Source: Bacteroidales bacterium (GTDB lineage Bacteria > Bacteroidota > Bacteroidia > Bacteroidales > VadinHA17). From it: DNA of 64,000 bases. The stretch is taken from assembly GCA_029974835.1 (NCBI GenBank), contig JARKQN010000110.1:17187-81186 (forward strand), read 5' to 3'. Under the pieces are notes generated by a model. It ran no database searches and was not told where the DNA came from. It saw nothing but the letters and a program-made list of their open reading frames with translations. Below, piece after piece: positions 54,485-62,935 of the stretch. The position numbers and the translations under genes are program-made. How positions within the stretch are numbered: position 1 is the first letter of the stretch; each line of letters begins with the position of its first letter.

Positions 54485-55849
54485 TCAGGCAACCGGCAGA
54501 TTGATTTTCGACAGGGCCTCCTCAACTTCTGCATCGGTAAGTTCATGGTCGGGCAGGTTACCCTCAAAATATTTCTCGTAGGCCGAAATGTCGAAATGTC
54601 CGTGACCGCTGAGGTTAAAGAGTATGGTCTTTGAGACTCCCTCCAGATCTGCCTTTCTTGCTTCGTCAAGTGCACCGGCAATAGCGTAGGTCGATTCGGG
54701 TGCCGGAAGTATTCCCTCGGTACGTGCGAACAGCACTCCGGCCTCAAAACATTCCCTCTGCATTTTTGCCTTTGCCTCAATAAATCCGTCTTTAAGGAGC
54801 TGGCTAACAAGCACGCCTGCACCGTGATAACGAAGTCCGCCTGCATGTATCTTTTCGGGTATAAAATTGTGGCCGAGTGTGTACATCGGCAGGAGGGGGG
54901 TCATGCCTGCTGTGTCGCCGAAATCATACAAAAACTTTCCCTTTGTCAGTTTGGGGCATGAAGCGGGTTCCACTGTCAGAAGCCTTATGTTTTTCCCGTT
55001 AAGCAGTCGTTCCCTCAGGAAAGGAAATGCTATTCCTGAGAAGTTTGATCCGCCTCCGAAACATCCGATCACCACATCGGGATAATCGCCTGCCTTTTCC
55101 ATCTGTATAAGCGCCTCCTGGCCGATGATGGTCTGGTGAAGGATGACATGATTAAGGACGCTTCCGAGCGAGTATTTTGTGTACGGATCCTGAAGGGCTA
55201 CTTCCATGGCTTCGGAGATAGCTATCCCGAGACTTCCGGGTGACTCCGGATCCTCTTCAAGAATCTTTCTTCCGGCGGCGGTCATCATGCTTGGTGACGG
55301 AACCACCCTGGCGTTGTATGCGTTCATCAGAAGCTTCCGGCCCGGTTTATGGTTATAGCTTACCTTTACCATGAAAACCAGCAGTTCGAGGCCGAAATGG
55401 TTGCATGCAAAGCTCATGGCGCTTCCCCATTGCCCCGCACCCGTTTCGGTGGTGATCCTTCTTACACCCTCCTTTTTGTTATAGTATGCCTGGGCAATGG
55501 CCGTATTGGCTTTATGTGAGCCGGAGTAATTGCCTCCTTCATACTTGTAATATATTTTGCTTTTCGTTCCGATCGCCTTCTCGAGGTATTCGGCCCTGTA
55601 GACAGGCGAAGGCCGGTAAGTGCGGTATAGATCGACTACCTCATCGGGGATGTCGATGTACCTCTCGGCCGACACCTCCTGTTTAATCAGTTCCATGGGA
55701 AAAACCGCCGCCAGGTCTTCCGGGCCAATGGGCTGCCTCGTTGCAGGATGCAGCGGAGGCAGAGGCTTGTTTGGCATGTCGGCAAGGATGTTATACCATT
55801 GCCTCGGCATCTCTTTTTCACTAAGGATAATTTTTCTTGATCGTTTCAT
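54485..55849 (-). CDS. trpB: Tryptophan synthase beta chain, TrpB2 type
   Basis: A 454-residue PLP enzyme that joins indole and serine to make tryptophan. It is the longer TrpB2 form (TrpB1 is about 400), shown by the N-terminal extension PRQWYNILADMPNKPLPPLHP and segments such as RPSPVYRAEYLEKAIG. The PLP lysine is Lys113 in GSHKAN; the phosphate-binding loop is GCFGGGSNFSG. No trpA lies beside it, as usual for TrpB2. A Trp leader-peptide attenuator precedes it, so the gene is probably induced when charged tRNA-Trp is scarce. Confidence 0.93.
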   Translation of the reverse strand: MKRSRKIILSEKEMPRQWYNILADMPNKPLPPLHPATRQPIGPEDLAAVFPMELIKQEVSAERYIDIPDEVVDLYRTYRPSPVYRAEYLEKAIGTKSKIYYKYEGGNYSGSHKANTAIAQAYYNKKEGVRRITTETGAGQWGSAMSFACNHFGLELLVFMVKVSYNHKPGRKLLMNAYNARVVPSPSMMTAAGRKILEEDPESPGSLGIAISEAMEVALQDPYTKYSLGSVLNHVILHQTIIGQEALIQMEKAGDYPDVVIGCFGGGSNFSGIAFPFLRERLLNGKNIRLLTVEPASCPKLTKGKFLYDFGDTAGMTPLLPMYTLGHNFIPEKIHAGGLRYHGAGVLVSQLLKDGFIEAKAKMQRECFEAGVLFARTEGILPAPESTYAIAGALDEARKADLEGVSKTILFNLSGHGHFDISAYEKYFEGNLPDHELTDAEVEEALSKINLPVA

Positions 55850-55880
55850 TTTTTTATGGGTTAAGTGGTTAATAATAATT

Positions 55881-55918
55881 TTAAAATTAAAAAGGCACGC
55901 TGTGGTCTGCGTGCCTTT
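55881..55918 (-). terminator. Intrinsic terminator of the trpB attenuator
   Basis: On the minus strand AAAGGCACGC (55918-55909), an 8-base loop and GCGTGCCTTT (55900-55891) form a 10-bp stem followed by TTAATTTT. It lies between the Trp leader peptide and trpB. The loop-proximal half of the 3' side (CACAGCGT, 55904-55897) is perfectly complementary to ACGCTGTG at the end of the leader ORF (55963-55956), giving an alternative antiterminator pairing. Confidence 0.75.
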
Positions 55919-55954
55919 CGGGTTTCCTATTGAGATATCATTACATGGCAGGAC

Positions 55955-56011
55955 TCACAGCGTAAGAGTTTTGCTGCGCCACCACCAGGTATATGACATT
56001 CTTGTTTTCAT
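55955..56011 (-). CDS. Tryptophan leader peptide
   Basis: An 18-residue ORF, MKTRMSYTWWWRSKTLTL, with three adjacent Trp codons (TGG x3, codons 9-11). It precedes a terminator and the trpB2 gene. The -7 box ends at 56017, so the first ATG (56011) may lie at or just after the transcription start; a second in-frame ATG at 55999 gives MSYTWWWRSKTLTL. The stop codon region contains the antiterminator strand, so a ribosome finishing the ORF would mask it and one stalled on Trp codons would free it. Confidence 0.75.
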   Translation of the reverse strand: MKTRMSYTWWWRSKTLTL

Positions 56012-56016
56012 ACCGG

Positions 56017-56046
56017 CAAATCTATAATTAATTTTTAAATAAACAA
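56017..56046 (-). promoter_or_regulatory. Promoter of the trp leader-trpB2 unit
   Basis: Minus strand: TTG (56046-56044), a 19-bp spacer and TAGATTTG (56024-56017), fitting the Bacteroidota pattern directly upstream of the leader ORF. Confidence 0.55.
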
Positions 56047-56112
56047 CAATCGGATATAATAAAATTAAAAAAATGTGCCTTCCGGCTAGAAAGTAGAAAT
56101 TTAATGCTCAAA

Positions 56113-57222
56113 TTATTTGTTGTTGTTAAGCATTTCCTTATTAATGATTCGTATCTGCCGGTTGATTGATTCCTGGTGAATTGCCTTAAACACGGCATCT
56201 ATAAGCTCGGCGCTGAGTCCCTTGTCCTTTCCTTTTACAACTGCTTTTGATATTACTTCATCCCATCTTGCGCTCTGCAGTACGGTAATGTTATTGTGTT
56301 TCTTGAATTCTCCTATCCTGTCGGCTATCTGCATTCTCTGTTCGAGCAGTTCTATCAGGTGGTCGTCGAATACATCTATCTGCTGTCGCAGTTCACCCAA
56401 GGTGTCGAGCAGTTTCGGGTCGGCCGGGTCGGGGTTTCTGAGCACCAGCCTTGCCAGCACCTCCACCAGTTCGTCGGGTGTGATCTGCTGGGCTGCATCG
56501 CTCAGGGCTTTTTCGGGGTCGTAATGCGACTCTATTATCAGTCCCTCGAAATTCAGGTCCATCGCCTTCTGCGAGAGTTCGAAGATGTATTTTCTTGCCC
56601 CGCCTATGTGACTTGGGTCACAGATGATGGGCAGGCCAGGGATTCTTCTTCTGAGCTCAATTGGTATCTGCCAGTTGGGCTGGTTGCGGTAGGCAGTCTT
56701 TTCGAATGTGGAGAAACCGCGGTGTATGGCTCCGATTCTCTTTATTCCGGCACTTGCAATTCTTTCGATGGCGCCTGTCCAGAGGTCAATGTCAGGGTTT
56801 ACGGGGTTCTTGACCAGGACGATGACATCGGTGCCGGCAAGAGCGTCTGCTATCTCCTGCACCGTGAAGGGATTGACGGATGTGCGGGCTCCTATCCATA
56901 GTATGTCGACACCGTATTTAATGGCTTCGAAGACATGCTTTTCATTTGCCACCTCGGTGGCGGTGAGAAGTCCGGTCTCTTCCTTTACTTTCCTGAGCCA
57001 TTTCAATCCTTTCGATCCCACCCCCTCAAAAGAGCCGGGGCGTGTTCTCGGTTTCCATATACCCGCCCTGAAGGCCTTTACCTCCTTTATCCCGGCGAGT
57101 GTTATCGCGGTTTTCATGACCTGTTCTTCCGATTCGGCGCTGCAGGGGCCGGAGATTATGAAAGGTCTTCCGCCTCCCTGCATCCACTGGTTAAGTGGGG
57201 TAATTTCAATCTGCAGTACCAT
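56113..57222 (-). CDS. Bifunctional DAHP synthase / chorismate mutase
   Basis: A 369-residue fusion. Residues about 1-265 are a DAHP synthase of the KDO8P-synthase-like type, making the first shikimate-pathway intermediate from PEP and erythrose 4-phosphate (FIISGPCSAESEEQ, IWKPRTRPGSFEG, WIGARTSVNPFTVQ, CDPSHIGG). Residues about 275-365 are an AroQ-type chorismate mutase (LRQQIDVFDDHLIELLEQRMQ). The fusion couples entry to the pathway with the branch to Phe/Tyr. Last gene of the Phe/Tyr operon, 10 bp after tyrA. Confidence 0.93.
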   Translation of the reverse strand: MVLQIEITPLNQWMQGGGRPFIISGPCSAESEEQVMKTAITLAGIKEVKAFRAGIWKPRTRPGSFEGVGSKGLKWLRKVKEETGLLTATEVANEKHVFEAIKYGVDILWIGARTSVNPFTVQEIADALAGTDVIVLVKNPVNPDIDLWTGAIERIASAGIKRIGAIHRGFSTFEKTAYRNQPNWQIPIELRRRIPGLPIICDPSHIGGARKYIFELSQKAMDLNFEGLIIESHYDPEKALSDAAQQITPDELVEVLARLVLRNPDPADPKLLDTLGELRQQIDVFDDHLIELLEQRMQIADRIGEFKKHNNITVLQSARWDEVISKAVVKGKDKGLSAELIDAVFKAIHQESINRQIRIINKEMLNNNK

Positions 57223-57232
57223 AGTTATTTGT

Positions 57233-58078
57233 TTAATGTAATATTTTCTGTATCCTGTTTGCTTCTTCCATCAGCTGTTTCAGACCTTCTGCATTTCGTC
57301 CTTCAATCAGGCTGCGGAAAGAGTTCATTTTGTCGATGTAGGTGTCAATTACTTCAAGTATATGTTCGGCATTTTCGGTAAAAATAGGAGCCCATGTTTC
57401 GCTGCTGCTCTTGGCCAGCCTCACCGTACTTTCGAAACCTCCGCCGGCCAGGGCGGTGATGTTTTCTGTCTCCTTCTCCTTGTCGAGCACACACAGTGCG
57501 AGTGAAAAGGAAGTGATATGGGAGATGTGCGACACATAAGCCACATGGACATCATGGTCGACGGAGTCCATGTACAAAATGTTCATATTGAGCACGCCGA
57601 ACATGCTTTTTACCGTTTCGATGGCATCGGGATCGCTTTTTTCCCGGTCGCAGATGATGGCTCTTTTGTAGTCGAAAAGACGGCTGTGTGCGGCAAGGGG
57701 CCCGCTGTATTCCGTACCGGCCATCGGGTGGGCGGCCACAAACCTTCCTCTGGCAGGATGGCCGTCGGCAACGCGGCATATTGAACCCTTGGTCGAACCC
57801 ATGTCGGTAACAACCTTGTTCGTACCGTCGACCAAATCAAGAATGGATGGCAGCAGGGTGCAGTTGGTGTTCACCGGAGCGCTTAGGATAATCAGATCAC
57901 ACCGGTTAACGGCGTTCTCCAGAGTGTCGGTCTCATCAACAAGTCCGCACAGCTTTGCAATATTGCCGTGCTGGATGCTTGAGTCAACACCGGTTATCCT
58001 GTCTGCAAAGCCTCTCTTCCTGAGATCTATCGCCAGAGAACCTCCGATAAGTCCTATTCCCACTATTCCGATTGTCAT
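57233..58078 (-). CDS. tyrA: Prephenate dehydrogenase
   Basis: A 281-residue NAD-dependent enzyme converting prephenate to 4-hydroxyphenylpyruvate in tyrosine synthesis. N-terminal NAD-binding loop GIVGIGLIGGSLA, then VVTDMGSTKGSI, AHPMAGTEYSG (substrate-binding) and the all-alpha dimer domain with HDVHVAYVSHISHITSF. No ACT or chorismate mutase domain is attached; the mutase is fused to the DAHP synthase encoded next. Confidence 0.93.
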   Translation of the reverse strand: MTIGIVGIGLIGGSLAIDLRKRGFADRITGVDSSIQHGNIAKLCGLVDETDTLENAVNRCDLIILSAPVNTNCTLLPSILDLVDGTNKVVTDMGSTKGSICRVADGHPARGRFVAAHPMAGTEYSGPLAAHSRLFDYKRAIICDREKSDPDAIETVKSMFGVLNMNILYMDSVDHDVHVAYVSHISHITSFSLALCVLDKEKETENITALAGGGFESTVRLAKSSSETWAPIFTENAEHILEVIDTYIDKMNSFRSLIEGRNAEGLKQLMEEANRIQKILH

Positions 58079-58088
58079 AAAAAATGAA

Positions 58089-59252
58089 TTAACTGATTAT
58101 GTTTTTTATTCTCTCTTTTGCGTTTGCCAGCAGTTCCTCGCTGGCGCAGAGGGATATTCTTATGTATCTTTTTCCGTTATTTCCGAAAATAAATCCGGGG
58201 GTTACAAATACATGTGCTTCCTCAAGGATTTTTTCGGCCAGTTCCTCTCCGCCGCCCGATGATTCAGGCACTTCACCCCAGAGGAAGAGGCCCGACTGTC
58301 GTTTGTCGAACCGGCATCCGAGGAGGCTCATGATCTCTTCGGCAATTTCCCTTCTGCGCCTGTATATGCTGTTCAACTCATCATACCATTCCCTGCCTGC
58401 CATGAGGGCTTCAGCTGCTGCAAGCTGAACGGGAAGAAACATGCCCGAATCCATATTGCTTTTTACTTTCAGGATTTCGGTGATATAGTCGCTGTGGCCG
58501 GCAACGAGGCCTATCCTCCAGCCTGCCATATTATGTGATTTGCTGAGTGAATTGAGTTCCAGCGCAACATTTTTTGCCCCGTCGGCGTATAATATACTTT
58601 TATAGTCGCGGCTTAGTATAAAGCTGTATGGGTTGTCGTTGATAACCAGTATGTTGTGTTTTGAAGCAAATTTGACCAGCCTTTCGAAAAGAATCATCGA
58701 CCCTCTCTGTCCGGTAGGCATGTTCGGGTAGTTTACCCACATCATTTTGACCATTTCAAGGTCGGTGTCTTCAAGCCTGCAGAAGTCGGGCATCCATGAG
58801 TTTTTTGCCGTAAGGTCATAGGTTCTTACGATACCTCCGGCAAGTCTGGTAACCGATGAATAGGAGGGGTATCCTGGATCAGGGACGAGCACCTCATCGC
58901 CGGGGTTAACGAAGGCCATTGTGATGTGCATGATGCCCTCCTTGCTGCCTATCAGAGGAAGGATCTCATTTTCGGGATTAAGCCCGACGCCGAAGTATTT
59001 CTGATACCATTCGGCCATGGCTTTTCTGAGGGCGGGGACACCGTTATAGCTCTGGTAGCCGTGGACGCCGGGTTTAAGGGATTCTTCCCTCAGCTTTTCA
59101 ATAGCCGAAGGCGGGGGTGGCAGGTCGGGGCTTCCTATGCCAAGGTTGATGACATCAATGCCCGACTGTCGCATCGCGGCTATCTGCCTCAGTTTTGCGG
59201 AGAAATAGTATTCCTGGACAGTTTTGGTCCTGTCGGCCGGTTTAACTTTCAT
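58089..59252 (-). CDS. Aromatic / prephenate-type class I aminotransferase
   Basis: A 387-residue PLP aminotransferase. I start it at the ATG at 59252 (11-bp overlap with the dehydratase gene); the open frame runs further up but only inside that gene. Family features: LGIGSPDLPPPPSAI, PDPGYPSYSSV, NYPNMPTGQ, NDNPYSFI and the PLP-lysine region NSLSKSHNMAGWR. Its place between prephenate dehydratase and prephenate dehydrogenase genes suggests the last transamination to Phe/Tyr. LL-diaminopimelate aminotransferases are close relatives. Confidence 0.88.
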   Translation of the reverse strand: MKVKPADRTKTVQEYYFSAKLRQIAAMRQSGIDVINLGIGSPDLPPPPSAIEKLREESLKPGVHGYQSYNGVPALRKAMAEWYQKYFGVGLNPENEILPLIGSKEGIMHITMAFVNPGDEVLVPDPGYPSYSSVTRLAGGIVRTYDLTAKNSWMPDFCRLEDTDLEMVKMMWVNYPNMPTGQRGSMILFERLVKFASKHNILVINDNPYSFILSRDYKSILYADGAKNVALELNSLSKSHNMAGWRIGLVAGHSDYITEILKVKSNMDSGMFLPVQLAAAEALMAGREWYDELNSIYRRRREIAEEIMSLLGCRFDKRQSGLFLWGEVPESSGGGEELAEKILEEAHVFVTPGFIFGNNGKRYIRISLCASEELLANAKERIKNIIS

Positions 59253-60081
59253 ATATTGTTTCGTCTTTCTTGTAAATACCGAGTATTTCCAGGTCGGTTG
59301 TATCATCGCCGAGGACGCCGTGGATAAGCTCCATCGTAGCGGTTTCGGGGATCTCAAGGTCGAGGTAGAACATATATTCCCATCCGCCGTTAAGTCTGGG
59401 CACCGACTGTATTTTTGAGAGGTTGATGTTAAGTTCGGCCAGTTTAACCAGTACGTTTGCCAGGCTTCCCGGTTTATGGTTAAGTGAAAAGCAAACGGAA
59501 GCCTTGTTGCCGTTTCTGAGGCCTTTGCTCCTGCTTCCGATAATGAGGAATCTTGTATAGTTTTCCCTGTAGGTTTCAATTCCTTCGGCAATTATTTCGA
59601 GTCCGTATATCTCTGCAGCCACGGTTGAGGCGATAGCCGCCACACCCTTCAGCTTCTTCACGCTTATCTCCCTGGCGCTTCCTGCAGTATCTTCTGTTTC
59701 AATAAGGGTTATTCCGGGGTGGTTATTAAGAAATGACATGCATTGCGATAATGCGATGGGGTGTGACCTGATCTCACGTATATCGCTTATGGTCTGGCCG
59801 GTAAGGGCCATCAGGTTCTGTTTAATTCTGAGGTCATGCTCCCCGAGTATTTTCAGACCCGATTCCCTGAGAAGTGAATAATTATAAAGGATGCTTCCCG
59901 CCCTTGCATTTTCAATAGCCATCACGGCAAAATCGGCCCTGCCTGTTTTGGCCTCGGCCAGTGTCTGGTCGAAGGTTGCGCAGGGAATTATCTCAATGTT
60001 TTTACCGAAATAGTTTTTGGCTGCCACCTCGTGGAAACTTCCCGGCTCACCCTGGATAGCTATTTTTCTCACCAATTCCAT
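59242..60081 (-). CDS. pheA: Prephenate dehydratase
   Basis: A 279-residue enzyme that turns prephenate into phenylpyruvate for phenylalanine synthesis. The catalytic part (about 1-185) has AIQGEPGSFHEVAA near the N-terminus and the YTRFLIIGS motif (substrate and catalytic Thr). The C-terminal ACT domain (about 200-275) carries GSLANVLV and KIQSVPR, the GALA/ESRP-type Phe-binding elements, so feedback inhibition by Phe is likely. First structural gene after the Phe/Tyr-rich leader. Confidence 0.93.
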   Translation of the reverse strand: MELVRKIAIQGEPGSFHEVAAKNYFGKNIEIIPCATFDQTLAEAKTGRADFAVMAIENARAGSILYNYSLLRESGLKILGEHDLRIKQNLMALTGQTISDIREIRSHPIALSQCMSFLNNHPGITLIETEDTAGSAREISVKKLKGVAAIASTVAAEIYGLEIIAEGIETYRENYTRFLIIGSRSKGLRNGNKASVCFSLNHKPGSLANVLVKLAELNINLSKIQSVPRLNGGWEYMFYLDLEIPETATMELIHGVLGDDTTDLEILGIYKKDETIYES

Positions 60082-60104
60082 AGATACACCTTGTTATAAA
60101 CGCT

Positions 60105-60135
60105 CAAGGGCCCCTCTTTCTCTGAGGGACCCTTG
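60105..60135 (-). terminator. Attenuator hairpin upstream of pheA
   Basis: On the minus strand CAAGGGTCCCTC, a 7-base loop and GAGGGGCCCTTG form a 12-bp stem (one T-G pair), 23 bp before the pheA ATG. It lacks a strong U-tract (AGCGTTTATAAC follows), so it may work as terminator or by hiding the start site. Its 5' arm segment TCCCTC (60129-60124) can instead pair with GAGGGA just after the leader stop codon (60174-60169). Confidence 0.65.
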
Positions 60136-60177
60136 CTTATTGTCTTTATCTTAAGTCATATACAAAAATCCCTCTTT

Positions 60178-60240
60178 CTATCTCGTGAAAAAATAGAAAT
60201 AGAAGAAAGCGAAGAAATAATTTTTGTATGACTGTATCAT
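60178..60240 (-). CDS. Phenylalanine/tyrosine leader peptide
   Basis: A 20-residue ORF, MIQSYKNYFFAFFYFYFFTR, with seven Phe and four Tyr codons, ten of the eleven between codons 8 and 18 except Tyr5. It starts about 13-20 bp after a good promoter and ends 3 bp before the antiterminator strand GAGGGA. The composition matches the products of the downstream operon (Phe and Tyr synthesis), which is the hallmark of a translational attenuator. Confidence 0.82.
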   Translation of the reverse strand: MIQSYKNYFFAFFYFYFFTR

Positions 60241-60259
60241 TTTTCTTAAAAACAGTGTA

Positions 60260-60289
60260 CAAAAATAGTCTTTTAATCAAAAAAACAAA
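60260..60289 (-). promoter_or_regulatory. Promoter of the Phe/Tyr operon
   Basis: Minus strand TTTG (60289-60286), an 18-bp spacer and TATTTTTG (60267-60260). The transcript would begin near 60253, just before the leader ATG at 60240. Confidence 0.65.
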
Positions 60290-60307
60290 CAAAAACGGAT
60301 AAAAATA

Positions 60308-60904
60308 TTATTTATTCTTATGACGGTTCATGAGAATTTCCTCAATCTCTTCGAGTTTACATCCTTTTGTCCGGAGCAGCAGCAGCAGGTGGTAGATGAG
60401 GTCGGCGGCCTCATTTTTGAAGGCCTCGCTGTCGTCCTTCAGGGCCTCGATAACCAGTTCGACAGCTTCCTCTCCGGTTTTCTGTGCCACTCTTCCGATG
60501 CCTTCCCTGTACAGTTTATTGGTGTATGAGTTTTCGGTGTTTTCGTAGATGCGTTTGTTTATTATTTCCTCGAGCCTGTAGATAAATCCTTTTGGCTGTG
60601 CATCGCCGAAACATGAGGTGGTACCCTTGTGGCAGACCGGACCGGCGGGTTTGACCTTTATCAGTATTGCATCGTCATCGCAATCGGTCAGTATCTCTTC
60701 CGCATACAGAAAATTGCCGGATGTCTCGCCTTTGGTCCACTGTTTCTTCCTTGACCGGCTGAAGAAGGTTACTTTGCCCTCATTTATTGTACGGTTGAAT
60801 GTCTCCTCATTCATAAAACCGACCATCAGTACCTGAAGGGTGGTGCTGTCCTGGATAATTGCAGGCACGAGGCCTGATCCTTTGCTGAAATCAATTTTGT
60901 TCAT
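60308..60904 (-). CDS. hisI: Bifunctional phosphoribosyl-AMP cyclohydrolase / phosphoribosyl-ATP pyrophosphatase
   Basis: Catalyses steps 2 and 3 of histidine synthesis. In 198 residues the HisI half (about 1-105) has the metal-binding [30 protein letters not shown] and [10 protein letters not shown]; the HisE half (about 110-195) has [14 protein letters not shown] and [13 protein letters not shown], the pyrophosphatase acidic residues. It overlaps hisF by 4 bp. It is the last his gene in this operon; its stop is 67 bp before the Phe leader ATG. Confidence 0.95.
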   Translation of the reverse strand: MNKIDFSKGSGLVPAIIQDSTTLQVLMVGFMNEETFNRTINEGKVTFFSRSRKKQWTKGETSGNFLYAEEILTDCDDDAILIKVKPAGPVCHKGTTSCFGDAQPKGFIYRLEEIINKRIYENTENSYTNKLYREGIGRVAQKTGEEAVELVIEALKDDSEAFKNEAADLIYHLLLLLRTKGCKLEEIEEILMNRHKNK

Positions 60905-61653
60905 CGTACTTCGATATTATAGGTTGAAAGATATTTTTTCAGTTCGTTCACGGATATTTCGCCATAGTGAAATATGCTTGCCGCGAGGGCGGCGCTGCAG
61001 CCAGTATTGATAAACACATCCCTGAAATCTTCTTTTGTACCGGCGCCGCCCGAAGCGATGACGGGGATGTTTACGCTTTCGACAATTGTTTTTGTAATCC
61101 CGATCGAGAATCCTGCTTTTGTACCGTCGGCTGCCATTGATGTAAGCAGTATTTCGCCGGCACCCGATTCTTCTGCCTTTACTGCCCATTCGGCGGTATC
61201 GGCCTGTGTCGGTGTTCTTCCTCCGTTAATGAAGACTTTCCACTTTCCGTCCACGAAGCCCGTGTCGATAGCCACCACAACGCACTGGCTTCCGAACCGG
61301 CCCGCGATATCTGATATCAGGCCGGGATTGTTTACCGCCGATGTATTGATGCTTATCTTATCGGCCCCTGCATTAAGGAGGGTTGCGGCATCGGCGGCGG
61401 TTTTGATGCCTCCGCCCACGGTAAAAGGTATGTTGAGAGCCTTTGCCACTTTCTCGACAAGGACGGCAAGGGTTTTTCTTTTTTCCACTGTGGCCGTGAT
61501 GTCGAGGAAGACAACTTCATCGGCTCCCTCGGAGGCATACCTGGCGGCCAGTTCCACGGCGTCGCCGGCGTCGCGCAGGTTAACGAAGTTGACCCCCTTT
61601 ACGGTGCGCCCGTCCTTTATATCGAGGCATGGAATGATTCTTCTTTTCAGCAT
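60901..61653 (-). CDS. hisF: Imidazole glycerol phosphate synthase, cyclase subunit
   Basis: A 250-residue (beta/alpha)8 enzyme that with HisH closes the imidazole ring using ammonia from glutamine. Visible: [19 protein letters not shown] with the catalytic Asp11, [35 protein letters not shown] (second catalytic Asp region), and [11 protein letters not shown] phosphate loop. Overlaps hisI by 4 bp and hisA by 7 bp. Confidence 0.95.
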   Translation of the reverse strand: MLKRRIIPCLDIKDGRTVKGVNFVNLRDAGDAVELAARYASEGADEVVFLDITATVEKRKTLAVLVEKVAKALNIPFTVGGGIKTAADAATLLNAGADKISINTSAVNNPGLISDIAGRFGSQCVVVAIDTGFVDGKWKVFINGGRTPTQADTAEWAVKAEESGAGEILLTSMAADGTKAGFSIGITKTIVESVNIPVIASGGAGTKEDFRDVFINTGCSAALAASIFHYGEISVNELKKYLSTYNIEVR

Positions 61654-62360
61654 AATGCAGAGAGTTCTTCAGGTTTGACAATGCCCTCATAGAATGCCTT
61701 CCCGATTATGGCCCCCTCGCAGCCGGCATCCTTAAGTTCAAGCAGGTCGTTAAAAGATGAGATGCCGCCGCTTGCAATAAGATTTATTCTGCATTCCGAC
61801 AAAATCTCCCGGTACAGATCTGACGAGGGGCCCTTCATCATCCCGTCCTTCGAGATGTCGGTGCATACAACATACTCCACACCAAGAGCGGCATACTCTT
61901 TTATAAACGCAGCAACATCCGTGTCTGAACCTTCCTTCCAGCCGTGTGTCGCTATTTTTCTGTTGATTGCGTCGGCGCCAAGGATTATTTTTCCGGGGCC
62001 GTATTTTTCCAGCCACTCAAGGAATATGCCTTTTTGTTTAACCGCCACGCTGCCGCAGTTAACCTGTTTTGCGCCGGCGCTGAAAGCTGTTCTTATGTCG
62101 CTGTCCGATCTGATGCCGCCTCCGAAATCGATTTCGAGCGAGGTGCGGGATGCAATTTGTTCAAGAACGGCATGATTGACGATCTTTCCCTCCCTGGCCC
62201 CGTCGAGGTCGACAAGATGGAGATATTTCAGTCCGGCATCTTCAAGACTTCTCGCCACATCGGACGGGTTATCGCTGTAAATGGTGCACCTGTTGTAATT
62301 GCCCTGTTCAAGCCTTACACATTTGCCGCCGAGTATATCTATTGCAACAATTGCTCTCAT
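61647..62360 (-). CDS. hisA: ProFAR isomerase
   Basis: A 237-residue (beta/alpha)8 enzyme that isomerises ProFAR to PRFAR in histidine synthesis. Signature segments are [16 protein letters not shown] (catalytic Asp), [39 protein letters not shown] (second catalytic Asp) and [12 protein letters not shown]. Its end overlaps hisF and its start overlaps hisH by 4 bp. Confidence 0.95.
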   Translation of the reverse strand: MRAIVAIDILGGKCVRLEQGNYNRCTIYSDNPSDVARSLEDAGLKYLHLVDLDGAREGKIVNHAVLEQIASRTSLEIDFGGGIRSDSDIRTAFSAGAKQVNCGSVAVKQKGIFLEWLEKYGPGKIILGADAINRKIATHGWKEGSDTDVAAFIKEYAALGVEYVVCTDISKDGMMKGPSSDLYREILSECRINLIASGGISSFNDLLELKDAGCEGAIIGKAFYEGIVKPEELSALC

Positions 62361-62935
62361 AATGAAAGGAAATTGCGTAATACCTTCTCTCCGGCTGCGG
62401 CTGATTTCTCGGGATGGAACTGGGTTGCCATGAAGTTATCCTTCCTCAGCGCCGCACTGAATGTGACCATATACGTGCATGCGGCTGTTGTATGACTGCA
62501 GAGTCCGGCATAATAACTGTGCACATAATACATGTTGTCATCTATGGTCAGGCCTTTGAAGAGATCATCATTTAACCAGGTGAAGTTATTCCATCCCATG
62601 TGGGGAATGATGCCGGAAGGGGGGAACTTAACGACATCGGTATCGAATATGCCGAGGCATCCGGTGTTTTCTTCTTCCGACCATCTGCACATAAGCTGAA
62701 GGCCGAGGCAGATGCCCAGCACTGGCTGTTTAAGCGATTTGATCACCCTGTCGAGGCCCCTTTCGCGCAGGTATCTCATTGCCGGACCCGCATTGCCAAC
62801 ACCGGGAATAATCACCTTGTCAGCTGCGGCAAGCTCCTTCTCATCATCGGTGAGGATGCACCCGACTCCTTCCCTCTCAAGGGCGTTCCGGACAGATTTA
62901 ATGTTGCCTGCGTTATATTTCAGTATTGCTATCAT
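62357..62935 (-). CDS. hisH: Imidazole glycerol phosphate synthase, glutaminase subunit
   Basis: A 192-residue class I glutamine amidotransferase that supplies ammonia to HisF. PGVGNAGPAMRYL near the N-terminus, the nucleophile Cys in LGICLGLQLMC, and the His/Glu of the triad in TQFHPEKS near the C-terminus are all present, so the enzyme should be active. It overlaps hisB by 4 bp. Confidence 0.95.
   Translation of the reverse strand: MIAILKYNAGNIKSVRNALEREGVGCILTDDEKELAAADKVIIPGVGNAGPAMRYLRERGLDRVIKSLKQPVLGICLGLQLMCRWSEEENTGCLGIFDTDVVKFPPSGIIPHMGWNNFTWLNDDLFKGLTIDDNMYYVHSYYAGLCSHTTAACTYMVTFSAALRKDNFMATQFHPEKSAAAGEKVLRNFLSL

Noticed and set aside
58089-59591. 500-residue version of the aminotransferase
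   Set aside because: The first 113 residues lie inside the prephenate dehydratase gene and show no homology; the ATG at 59252 fits family length.
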